Source: Gemmatimonadota bacterium
GTDB lineage: Bacteria; Gemmatimonadota; Gemmatimonadetes; Longimicrobiales; Gaopeijiaceae
Assembly (NCBI GenBank): GCA_028875075.1
Contig: JAPPGF010000028.1
Span: 105,231 to 146,178, forward strand
Reading direction: 5' to 3'
Length of the DNA stretch: 40,948 bases
The notes beneath the pieces are model-generated. The model saw only the letters and a list, made by a program, of their open reading frames with translations, was not told the DNA's origin and ran no database searches. Each line of letters starts with the position of its first letter. The first letter of the stretch is position 1. Below are positions 33,914 to 40,948 of the stretch, in pieces. The translations under genes and the position numbers were made by a program.

Positions 33914-34642
33914 CTAAGCCTGATCTTGGTCGTTTCCGCTAATCAACATCAAATCGGAAAGACGAATACAATTATTCGGAGGGTCACCCAATTCATCCAC
34001 TACGTTGTCAGCCTCGGAAAAATCTTCTTCCTTGCTGTAGGCGCTGGTGGTTACGAGGCAATGCATGCCGGCACTTTTGGCCGCTAGAAGACCATTCCGA
34101 TTGTCTTCTATGACAACACATTGATTTGCCTCGATACCGAGGGTCCGTAGGGCAAGCAGATAAATTTCCGGGTTCGGCTTTTTTCGGGTGACCACATCTC
34201 CGGCCAGAATGACCTCGAATCTCGCTCGTCTATCCGGGCCGAGCAATTCCTGGACGATCAGGTTCACAGATCGCTCATTGGAAGTGGAACATACTGCCAG
34301 CCTAATTCTGGACTCTATGGCCTCGTCAATCAATCGGGCGACCCCGCTACGCAAGGGCAGCTCTCCTGATTCAATGATATTCATGAACAAATCCGTTTTG
34401 AGTGCATGTATCTCCTTTATGAAAGACTCGCGATCCTTTAGCCTCGGTGGCCATCCTTCGTGATCGAAATAATGGCGCATGCGTTCCTTGCCCCCGGCTA
34501 TAGCCAATAATTGGCCATAAACGTCGACACTCCATTGTGCCTTCAGCCCTATTTGGGCGAATGCGCGATTAAATGCTATGCGATGTCCATCGCGCTCGGT
34601 ATCGACGAGCACACCGTCACAATCAAAGATCAATGCTTTCAT
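33914..34642 (-). CDS. HAD hydrolase, CbbY/beta-phosphoglucomutase-like
   Basis: The 242-residue protein has all four HAD motifs: Asp7 and Asp9 in F-D-C-D-G-V-L-V-D-T-E, Ser in V-C-S-T-S-N, Lys in R-K-K-P-N-P-E-I-Y, and E-D in V-I-E-D-N-R-N-G. The cap domain (A-F-N-R-A-F-A-Q-I-G-L) is closest to CbbY, which dephosphorylates xylulose 1,5-bisphosphate. Unlike the phosphonatase-like partner it keeps the general-acid Asp, so it should be a true sugar-phosphate phosphatase or mutase. Its ATG overlaps the aldolase stop (ATGA at 34639-34642), which couples the two proteins and suggests consecutive steps on the same sugar. Confidence 0.85.
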   Translation of the reverse strand: MKALIFDCDGVLVDTERDGHRIAFNRAFAQIGLKAQWSVDVYGQLLAIAGGKERMRHYFDHEGWPPRLKDRESFIKEIHALKTDLFMNIIESGELPLRSGVARLIDEAIESRIRLAVCSTSNERSVNLIVQELLGPDRRARFEVILAGDVVTRKKPNPEIYLLALRTLGIEANQCVVIEDNRNGLLAAKSAGMHCLVTTSAYSKEEDFSEADNVVDELGDPPNNCIRLSDLMLISGNDQDQA

Positions 34643-35514
34643 ATTGCAGCGGCTAATTTCCTCCCCTTATCCGATCCGCCGAATTGACGTATCTTGTCTC
34701 GCAAGAGTTGTTTCATGGATTCGAATTGGGCTTTCAGAACCCTTAACGGTTCGTAGTCATCGGGATTGGCTTTGTGGTAATCCGAGAACCCGTCGACAAA
34801 CGTGTGCTTCAAGTTAGTGGAAATGTTTATCTTGGCACAACCTGAACGGATACAACGCTGAATGACTTCGTCGGACAATCCGGTGCCGCCGTGAAGTGCC
34901 AGGGGAGTGGCTGTGCGGCGGTATATTTCCTCGATCAAGCCGAAAGCGACGTTGGGCGTTCCCTTATAGAATCCGTGGGCGGTGCCGATAGCCGGGGCGA
35001 AAACACCCAACTCTAGTTCCCGGCAGAAAATCTCCGCCTTGTCGGGATCGGCCAGGTGGGCATCTTTCTCGGCAACAGAGATGTCCTCTTCGACCCCAAC
35101 GATTTCTCCCAATTCCGCCTCTACGCCCACACCAGCCACTGTGGCCATTTCCACCACTTCTCGGGACATGGCGAGGTTTTGCTCGAAGGGTAGGTGCGAT
35201 GCATCGACCATGACAGAGGTCCACCCTGTTTCAATGCAGCGCTGGATCATCTCCAGTTCCTTCCCGTGGTCAAGATGAAGGACTACCGGGATGGTGGATT
35301 CTTTCGCCATTTCCTGCATCCACATGACCAACACCTCGTGTCCGTAATAGCGCACCGTCTTGGCTGACGTCTGCACTATGACGGGAGCGTCTTCCTCCTC
35401 CGCGGCGCGTACGATCGCTTTCATTGAAGCATAGTCAACGGGGTTGAAAGCGCCTACGGCGTAGCCTTCCTCGGCCGCCGTGGCCAATATCCGATTCATG
35501 CTCACTAATGGCAT
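34639..35514 (-). CDS. Class II ketose-1,6-bisphosphate aldolase (GatY/KbaY-like)
   Basis: A 291-residue zinc aldolase that splits a ketose 1-phosphate into DHAP and an aldehyde, or does the reverse. Catalytic Asp82 and zinc ligands His83, His180 and His208 are at the numbers used for E. coli tagatose-bisphosphate aldolase. The DHAP phosphate loop G-G-T-G-L and N-I-S-T-N near 210 and 230 are intact, so a 1-phosphate ketose is expected. The region before the active site (Q-T-S-A-K-T-V-R-Y-Y-G) differs from standard fructose and tagatose enzymes and may reflect another aldehyde half. It is the first gene of the four-gene operon. GGGAGG lies just before ATG 35514. Confidence 0.9.
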   Translation of the reverse strand: MPLVSMNRILATAAEEGYAVGAFNPVDYASMKAIVRAAEEEDAPVIVQTSAKTVRYYGHEVLVMWMQEMAKESTIPVVLHLDHGKELEMIQRCIETGWTSVMVDASHLPFEQNLAMSREVVEMATVAGVGVEAELGEIVGVEEDISVAEKDAHLADPDKAEIFCRELELGVFAPAIGTAHGFYKGTPNVAFGLIEEIYRRTATPLALHGGTGLSDEVIQRCIRSGCAKINISTNLKHTFVDGFSDYHKANPDDYEPLRVLKAQFESMKQLLRDKIRQFGGSDKGRKLAAAI

Positions 35515-35828
35515 ATCCGCCTCCCGTCTTCATTATTCTGCATCATTCGCGTCAGTGAGCGTACGGTTCTAAGACGAGCCGTATGTCCTCTGCTTGTTGC
35601 AAGGGCGCACGGCCTCGGCCACCCCGTCCGCGGTGAGGGAAAATCGAGGTAGCCACCAGACACTCGGCTCCAACATCCGTCCTGGTTTCGTCCTAGGGGG
35701 TCACGTCACTACCCAATTGTTGAGAATCTCCTGGCGATGCCGCCCGGGTCAATACCTACCGCGGTCCGGCAATCCTCCGGACCCGGCCTTGTGGCACGGC
35801 AAAGGCGTGATCGACACTCCCCGTCGAT
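35515..35828. other. Intergenic region upstream of the aldolase operon
   Basis: No gene is seen. The promoter of the low-G+C operon must lie here, and G+C rises back to the chromosomal level within the first 60 bases. AGAATAAT about 15 bases before the ribosome site could be a -10 element, but no convincing -35 was found. Confidence 0.3.
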
Positions 35829-36581
35829 CTACCGACCCTCGTCGTGGTGCGACTTGGTCTCGACCACGATCGCTCCGCTTGCCGCGCCCTGGATGAAGGC
35901 CGCGGCGGGACCCCGCAGGACCCTGATCCGACGAACCTGTTCGGCGGGAATCCTGGTCAAGGCTTCCATGGCTCCGAGCGGACCCCGGGTGAGTCGGATC
36001 CCATCCAGCAGTACCACGGGCTCGCTGCCCCGGATGGAATTTTGGCCGCGCAGCACGGTGGTCTGGTCGTTCCGGCTTACGATACCGGTGACGTTGACTA
36101 GACCGGGCACTTGGCGGGCGAGGAGGTGGGCCGCCGTCTGCGCTCCGTGAAGACTCTCCGCTTCGTCCTCGCTGCCGCTGGCCCTGGCCACGATCATGAG
36201 CTCACCCAACACGATCTGCACCTGCGGGAGGCGGACATACACGTACACGACCTCGTCCGGCCTCACTTCCGCCTTGTCCACGACCACCGGATAGCCCTCC
36301 GCTTGCACGCGCAGGGAGACGTCACCCAGCGGAGGGTCGGCAAATGCGAAGGTCCCCGCCTCGTCGGTCCGCGTCTCCATTTCCGTGCCCACGATGGTCA
36401 CGCGAGCCGAGGTGATGACCTCTCCGGTCAGCTCGTCGGCCACGAAGCCTTGGAGAGGAGCGGCCTCCGGAGCGATGGCCTGCGCGACGGCCGACGTGGT
36501 GGAAACGGCCAATGCCATCGAAACCGAGGCGAAGATGGTAGCGGGAGCCGTGATCACGAAACGTCTGCTTGAGCGCGCCAT
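35829..36581 (-). CDS. Carboxypeptidase-regulatory plus TonB plug protein lacking a barrel
   Basis: The 250-residue protein has a signal peptide (cleavage near S-A-V-A-Q-A) and a carboxypeptidase-regulatory-like domain at about 43-122 (G-E-V-I-T-S-A-R-V-T-I-V-G-T). It ends in a receptor-plug-type domain at about 150-243 (V-V-L-L-D-G-I-R, I-R-V-L-R-G-P-A-A-A) and stops after V-V-E-T-K-S-H-H. A normal receptor continues with a barrel of 500 or more residues. Short plug-only proteins of this kind are seen in Gemmatimonadota-type genomes, so it need not be broken. It lies on the same strand as the sulfonate and aldolase genes but with gaps of about 300 bases on either side. Confidence 0.75.
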   Translation of the reverse strand: MARSSRRFVITAPATIFASVSMALAVSTTSAVAQAIAPEAAPLQGFVADELTGEVITSARVTIVGTEMETRTDEAGTFAFADPPLGDVSLRVQAEGYPVVVDKAEVRPDEVVYVYVRLPQVQIVLGELMIVARASGSEDEAESLHGAQTAAHLLARQVPGLVNVTGIVSRNDQTTVLRGQNSIRGSEPVVLLDGIRLTRGPLGAMEALTRIPAEQVRRIRVLRGPAAAFIQGAASGAIVVETKSHHDEGR

Positions 36582-36888
36582 GGGGCACCGGCCCTGCTGA
36601 GTTTGGCGGTTCCGCCCGGGGCGGGCGTGTCCGCGCTGGAGGCCTCAGGCTACTCGAAAAGGTACAGCCGTCCCGAGTCCGGGTTCCCGGTCGGGCGCTT
36701 CTGGCACGCCGCCGGTCCCGCCCGGCAGCGACGTGCCGCATGCGACAAGAGAGTACGACGTGGTCCGCGGGCATCCCCCGCGGGTCGCGAACCCGGTGCG
36801 AAGCCGTTCGTCCACAACTGCTCGCTCGCTCGGGAGCACGTCGTCGGGACCCGTACCTGCGGCCATGTCGGGAGATGTCCCATGGATT
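36582..36888. other. Intergenic region between tauE-like and plug genes
   Basis: Frames on the - strand read short sensible-looking strings (for example G-N-P-D-S-G-R-L-Y-L-F-E before a stop near 36650) but no family is recognised and no start is evident. Confidence 0.3.
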
Positions 36889-37623
36889 CTAGGTTGCTAC
36901 TGGAAAGAACAGCAGCCTCGCCCCCATGACAGCGAGAAAGGCGGCCACGACGACCTGAAATCGCTCCTGGGGGATTCGGTCAACGATTCTCTCGGCGATC
37001 TTGGCACCCACGAACGAAAGCGGGATGCACACTGCCAGTCCTAGTAGTAGGCGGGAGTCCAGCGTGGCACCCTCCCACCAGTAGGTTGCGAGGCGACCGC
37101 TGTCGATGGCTAGGCCAATGGCACCCCCCGTGGCAATGTAGACCGCTTTAGGGAGATCGAACGCAGCAAGGAAGGCTCCGCGTACGGCCCCGCCGATGCC
37201 GAAGATCCCCGCGCTGAAGCCATAGAGTGCGCCGCCCGCCACGGCCGTGCCCGTCGTCTGCGGCACCTGGAGTCGTCCCTTCGCCAACATGAACGCGACG
37301 TAACCGACCAGGGCTCCACCGAGCACCCGGGAAAGGGTCGTCTCCGAAGTCTGGAATACTAGCAGACCGCCCACGACGGTCATGGCCACACCCGGGATCC
37401 CGAACTTGAGGATCAGTTCCCGATGGATACCTCGCCGGAACAGCGTCAGCTTCCAGATGTTACCGAACCAATGGATGATTCCAACGAAGAGCAGCGTCTC
37501 GGAGAGGGGAATGAAGGCCACCATCACGGGCACCATGATGGTGGACGTGCCGAAGCCCGTGAGCGTACCCACGCCGCTTGCGAACACGGTCAACAGAGCA
37601 ACTAGCGTTATGTCGAGCGCCAC
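36889..37623 (-). CDS. tauE: TauE/SafE family sulfite/anion exporter
   Basis: A 244-residue inner-membrane protein with about eight helices and the duplicated TauE/SafE pattern (G-T-L-T-G-F-G-T-S-T-I early, G-G-A-V-R-G-A-F-L in the second half). Family members export sulfite or sulfoacetate made during sulfonate breakdown. The gene lies downstream of xsc on the same strand, which makes sulfite released by Xsc the likely cargo. The start is GTG 37623 without a strong ribosome site. The 397-base gap to xsc speaks against a tight operon. Confidence 0.82.
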   Translation of the reverse strand: MALDITLVALLTVFASGVGTLTGFGTSTIMVPVMVAFIPLSETLLFVGIIHWFGNIWKLTLFRRGIHRELILKFGIPGVAMTVVGGLLVFQTSETTLSRVLGGALVGYVAFMLAKGRLQVPQTTGTAVAGGALYGFSAGIFGIGGAVRGAFLAAFDLPKAVYIATGGAIGLAIDSGRLATYWWEGATLDSRLLLGLAVCIPLSFVGAKIAERIVDRIPQERFQVVVAAFLAVMGARLLFFPVAT

Positions 37624-38020
37624 GTCGTCTTTATCCGTCAGCTGGTTGGATCTGTCCCCCGCCGCGGAGGCTCGCTTCCGTGCTCGGCGATTTCATCCGG
37701 TGCGGCTCCGATACGACCGGTCTGGCGACCGGTCTCTCCTTGGTCCGTGTAGAATCGAACGCACTCCGGCACCCCAGCTCAGGACGGTGCTTCGTGAGCG
37801 ACGTAGACAAACAGCGGGCGCAAGAGCGGTGCATGGGTGCCGTCTGAGATCGTCGAATACGTCGGGACCAACCGTCCGGCGCCGCCGGCCACCGGGGCGC
37901 TAGCCGCAGAGCGCGCAGGGTGAGCTGGTCCTGGTCAGCTGTATCCTCCCTCCGGAGTTTCGGTCCCGTGCTCCTTTCACCCAGCGAGGTGGTGGCCGGG
38001 TGATGCCGCCATCTCGCGCT
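37624..38020. other. Intergenic region between xsc and tauE-like gene
   Basis: No gene is seen. Two copies of the palindrome ACCGGT at 37716-37721 and 37728-37733 could form a short hairpin or a binding site. No T-run follows. Confidence 0.3.
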
Positions 38021-39799
38021 TTAGCCGCCCTGTTGGGGCCGCATGTCGTTCGGATCGATACCGGCAACCGGGACGGGCGCTTTCATGGCGTCGCGCCGGA
38101 AAGGCTCACCCAGCTCCTGATTCAAGACCACTTCGATGAAAGTGGTGACGTTGTCTTCCATCTGCTCCTTGATCGCGGTCTTGAGCACCGTGGTCAGGCC
38201 CTCCATGGTATCGGTCTTCACGCCCTTCACGCCACAGGCCTCGGCGACGTCGGCGTACTCCACACCGAGGTTCAGCTCGGTGCCGACAAAGTTGTCCTCG
38301 TACCAAAGGGTCGTATTGCGCTTCTCAGCCCCCCATTGATAGTTGCGGAAGATAATCATGGTGATCGGCGGCCAATCGTTGCGCCCGCACGCGGTCATCT
38401 CGTTCATGGAAATGCCGAAGGCACCGTCTCCAGCGAAGCCAATGACCGGAAGGTCCGGACGGCCGATCTTGGCGCCTAGGATCGCGGGAAAACCATAGCC
38501 GCACGGTCCAAATAGGCCCGGCGAGAGGTACTTCCGGCCTTCCTCGAACGTGGGGTAGGCGTTACCGACGGCGCAGTTGTTGCCGATGTCCGTCGACATG
38601 ATCGTTTCCCTCGGCATAGCCGCCTGAATGGCGCGCCAGGCTTGGCGCGCTGACATGCGGTCGGGCTCGCGGTCGCGGCAGCGCTGGTTCCAGGTGGTGC
38701 CTGGATCGTCTTCCTCATGATCCATGGACGAAAGGGTTTGAAGCCAGCGCGACTTGGCTGCAGCCGTTAGATCACGGCGGGCCTGGCGGCCCTGGTCGCC
38801 GGCGGTGGGACCGAGTTGTTCGAGAATCTGCTCAGCCACGATCTTGGCGTCGCCCTGGATGCCCACGGTGACTTTTTTCGTCAGGCCGATCCGGTCGGAA
38901 TTGATATCGACCTGAATGACCTTGGCTTCCTCTGGCCAGTAGTCGATGCCATAGCACGGCAGGGTCGAAAACGGGTTGAGACGCGTACCGAGCGCCAGCA
39001 CTACATCGGCTTTGGCGACCAGTTCCATGGCCGCCTTGGAGCCGTTGTAGCCAAGTGGCCCGACGGAAAGCGGATGAGAACCCGGGAAGGCGTCATTGTG
39101 CTGATAACCGCAGCAGACCGGCGCGTCCAACCGTTCGGCGAGCGCCTGGGAGGCCGGAATCGCGTCACCGATGACCACTCCGGCGCCGTTCAGTATCACC
39201 GGAAATTTCGCCTCGGAAAGCAGCTTGGCCGCGTCCACGATGGACTCCCGCGATCCGGAGGGCCGGCCCAGATCCACGGTCTGCGGCAACTCGATATCGA
39301 TCACCTGAGTCCAAAAGTCGCGCGGCACGTTTATCTGAGCCGGCGCACAACCGAGCCAAGCTTTCTCGATCACCCGATTCAGTACTTCGGCCATGCGGCT
39401 GGGATCGCGCACCTCTTCTTGATAGCAGACCATGTCTTCGAACAAGGCCATTTGCTGGATTTCCTGAAAACCACCCTGTCCGATGGTCTTGTTGGCGGCC
39501 TGCGGGGTGAGAAGCAACAGTGGCGTGTGGTTCCAGTAGGCGGTCTTGATGGGCGTGACGAAGTTGGTAACGCCCGGGCCGTTCTGGCCGGTCACCATAC
39601 ACATCTTGCCGGACGCCCGGGTGAAGCCGTCGGCGCTCATGCCCGCGTTGCATTCGTGGGCGCAGTCCCAAAACTTGATGCCCGCCGCGGGAAATAGATC
39701 CGAAACCGGCATCATCGCCGAGCCAATAATGCCGAAAACATTTTCGATTCCGTGCATTTGGAGGACTTTGATGAAAGCTTCTTCGGTCGTCATTTTCAT
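38021..39799 (-). CDS. xsc: Sulfoacetaldehyde acetyltransferase
   Basis: Xsc uses thiamine diphosphate to convert sulfoacetaldehyde and phosphate into acetyl phosphate and sulfite, the desulfonation step for taurine, isethionate and related C2 sulfonates. The 592-residue length is normal. It begins M-K-M-T-T-E-E-A-F. The cofactor-activating Glu49 follows His48, and the ThDP motif starts at G-D-G (457-459). Strings highly typical of Xsc are present: N-A-Y-P-T-F-E-E-G-R-K-Y-L, F-G-P-C-G-Y-G-F-P and F-R-N-Y-Q-W-G-A-E-K-R-N-T-T. AGGAA stands about ten bases before the ATG. The usual partner pta and a source enzyme for sulfoacetaldehyde are not next to it. Confidence 0.95.
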   Translation of the reverse strand: MKMTTEEAFIKVLQMHGIENVFGIIGSAMMPVSDLFPAAGIKFWDCAHECNAGMSADGFTRASGKMCMVTGQNGPGVTNFVTPIKTAYWNHTPLLLLTPQAANKTIGQGGFQEIQQMALFEDMVCYQEEVRDPSRMAEVLNRVIEKAWLGCAPAQINVPRDFWTQVIDIELPQTVDLGRPSGSRESIVDAAKLLSEAKFPVILNGAGVVIGDAIPASQALAERLDAPVCCGYQHNDAFPGSHPLSVGPLGYNGSKAAMELVAKADVVLALGTRLNPFSTLPCYGIDYWPEEAKVIQVDINSDRIGLTKKVTVGIQGDAKIVAEQILEQLGPTAGDQGRQARRDLTAAAKSRWLQTLSSMDHEEDDPGTTWNQRCRDREPDRMSARQAWRAIQAAMPRETIMSTDIGNNCAVGNAYPTFEEGRKYLSPGLFGPCGYGFPAILGAKIGRPDLPVIGFAGDGAFGISMNEMTACGRNDWPPITMIIFRNYQWGAEKRNTTLWYEDNFVGTELNLGVEYADVAEACGVKGVKTDTMEGLTTVLKTAIKEQMEDNVTTFIEVVLNQELGEPFRRDAMKAPVPVAGIDPNDMRPQQGG

Positions 39800-40119
39800 G
39801 GTCGTGATTCCTAGCTTGAGACTTGGCTTGAGGACGTATCAGAGCAGTTCATCGCATCGTACTGGCGTGCCCCCAGGCGCGGTGCCACTGCCTGTCGTTA
39901 GACCTGCTGCCGGTCCCTGGAGCCGAGGCATCCTGAGATTGCCTCCGGAGCAAGGGGTAGCCCCGACCTAGGCGCTGCACGATAGAACGGCATTGTACAG
40001 CCGCCTCCCCTCCTTGGCGAGGACGAAAGCCTCGGGGCCTTCCGTGACAGGGATCACCTAACAGTTTAGGCCCGAAGGCAGAACGGTGGCCAGCCGCCCT
40101 CATCGTGGCTGCTTGAGGG
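39800..40119. other. Intergenic region upstream of xsc
   Basis: No gene is seen. The xsc promoter should lie near 39800-39900. A short direct repeat (CTTGAGACTTGG then CTTGAGGAC) is present at about 39816-39836. Confidence 0.3.
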
Positions 40120-40413
40120 GTGTCGAATCTCTCAAGCCACGGGAGAACGGATGACCACGGGCTGACCACGAAGCACGAGCGGCTGCTACGGCTGGAGGAG
40201 ACGGCGCGGCAGCGGAAACTCAAACTCACGGATGCCCGGGTCCGGGCGCTGGAGCGCTTCGATCCGGAGTTCCGAGACCAGCGCTACTGTGCCCCGCGTT
40301 TCCGTGCCCTCCGGCACGAACGAAAGATCGCGCTCAAGGTTCTGAAACTGGAACTGGCGGCTGTCGTCGGGGCCGAACGCTTCCTGGCCGGGGTAAGGCG
40401 ACGGCCAGCCTGA
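40120..40413 (+). CDS. Hypothetical small basic protein
   Basis: I do not recognise this 97-residue protein. From about residue 15 its codons are strongly G/C-ended like real genes here. It reads as charged helices (R-L-E-E-T-A-R-Q-R-K-L-K-L, then F-D-P-E-F-R-D-Q-R-Y and A-L-K-V-L-K-L-E-L-A-A-V-V). GTG 40120 is a possible start and the coding signature begins about 40 bases later. It converges with the Sel1-repeat gene, 35 bases from that gene's stop. It may be a complete small gene or a fragment. Confidence 0.4.
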   Translation: MSNLSSHGRTDDHGLTTKHERLLRLEETARQRKLKLTDARVRALERFDPEFRDQRYCAPRFRALRHERKIALKVLKLELAAVVGAERFLAGVRRRPA

Positions 40414-40448
40414 ACGTCAGTGATGTTCGGGGGACCGGGGTCTTCCGT

Positions 40449-40948
40449 CTAACGCGGCCGGTTCGGAATACGGGGGATACGGATTGTCTCTGACGGCTCG
40501 TTCCCCTCCTGAGCACGCCCCTCGTTCCGCTCCCGGGATAGCCTTTGGGCCTCGGCGATCTGTGCGCTAGTCAGCCACCGTTCGATTACGCCCATGTTCG
40601 TTTGCGCAGCTTCATTTCCTTGCGCTGCGGAGAGCGTGAACCACATGAAGGCGCGGACCAGGTCCCGCTCGGCCGACCTCCGGCCAGCTTCGGCCAGATC
40701 GGTTCCCTCCAAGGGCTCCAATTGATACCGATGCCAGCGTCGGGTGAGAATCACCCCAAGGTTGGTTTGGGCTAGAGCGTCTCCCTGCTCGGCCGCCAAT
40801 CGATACCAGCGTATGGCTTCGGCTTCGTTCCGGGGGACGCCTTCACCTCGGCTATACATCCCTGCAAGCTTGAACTGGGCGATGGGATACTCTTGCTCGG
40901 CTGCCAGCCGATACCAGCGTACGGCTTCCGCGTCGTCCTCGGGGACGC
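40449..40948 (-). CDS. Sel1-like repeat protein (5' end outside window)
   Basis: The frame is open from the right edge and contains at least three Sel1 (TPR-like) repeats: A-V-R-W-Y-R-L-A-A-E-Q, A-I-R-W-Y-R-L-A-A-E-Q-G-D and A-F-M-W-F-T-L-S-A-A-Q-G-N, each followed by A-Q-T-N-G/M-G-type turns. The third is separated by a 25-residue insertion. The C-terminus is polar and ends in a Pro/Arg-rich tail. Sel1 proteins act as protein-binding scaffolds, often in the periplasm. The start lies beyond the window, and a Met at 40859 is internal to the repeats. Confidence 0.85.
   Translation of the reverse strand, partial: VPEDDAEAVRWYRLAAEQEYPIAQFKLAGMYSRGEGVPRNEAEAIRWYRLAAEQGDALAQTNLGVILTRRWHRYQLEPLEGTDLAEAGRRSAERDLVRAFMWFTLSAAQGNEAAQTNMGVIERWLTSAQIAEAQRLSRERNEGRAQEGNEPSETIRIPRIPNRPR

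Larger units (their letters stand above)
31690..35540. mobile_element. Low-G+C island carrying a four-gene catabolic operon
   Basis: A hand count of 33421-33480 gives 30 of 60 G+C, against 40 of 60 at 25021-25080. The drop covers exactly the four co-directional genes aldolase, CbbY-like HAD, OPA transporter and phosphonatase-like HAD, with gaps of about 40 bases or overlaps. This points to acquisition as a unit from another lineage. No mobility gene remains. Confidence 0.6.

Overview
The window looks like a stretch of a GC-rich, Gram-negative chromosome. Sampled lines run near two thirds G+C (for example 40 of 60 bases at 25021-25080). Outer-membrane proteins, a lipoprotein adaptor, a TolC-type channel, a receptor with a carboxypeptidase-regulatory domain, a 6-bladed beta-propeller gene and a long-form IspH suggest a Gemmatimonadota-like or neighbouring lineage. 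No rRNA or other marker is present, so that placement is inference.

Left end (1-4.1 kb): accessory DNA. It opens with a ColE1-type mobilisation cassette (mobC partial, mobA, and mobB/mobD nested in another frame inside the 3' half of mobA). Next comes a decayed type I restriction-modification operon: an hsdM missing its catalytic core in frame, an intact-looking HEPN/MNT toxin-antitoxin-type pair, and an hsdS that is frameshifted and cut short.

4.6-17 kb: mostly ordinary genes. They are ispH, a divergent UPF0047/YjbQ-like protein, an MpaB/DUF2236 oxygenase-like protein, a C-terminal remnant of an S24 phage-type repressor with a perfect inverted repeat upstream of it, alanine dehydrogenase coupled to a damaged beta-propeller gene, a secreted or lipid-anchored amidase, and an RND permease that probably starts at CTG.

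17.4-28.2 kb: a small membrane protein, then a heavy-metal export locus on the + strand: a 78-residue membrane-anchored coiled-coil protein, a CDF exporter, a TolC-type channel, a lipoprotein adaptor with an extra N-terminal domain and an acidic/His linker, and a CzcA/CusA-type pump. A short-chain dehydrogenase and a methyltransferase follow. A remnant of a PSCyt1-type cytochrome lies near 28.1 kb.

28.2-40.9 kb: a large carboxypeptidase-regulatory/TonB-dependent receptor, then a sharp drop in G+C (about half at 33421-33480) over a four-gene operon at 31.8-35.5 kb. In transcription order the operon encodes a class II ketose-bisphosphate aldolase, a CbbY-like HAD enzyme, an OPA-family organophosphate transporter and a phosphonatase-like HAD enzyme. 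Beyond it on the same strand lie a barrel-less TonB plug protein, a TauE/SafE-type exporter and sulfoacetaldehyde acetyltransferase (Xsc). I know of no described pathway with the aldolase/HAD/transporter/phosphonatase combination. My working hypothesis is import and cleavage of a phosphono- or sulfo-sugar phosphate, with C-P or C-S bond breakage at a two-carbon aldehyde. The window ends in a Sel1-repeat gene that runs off the right edge.
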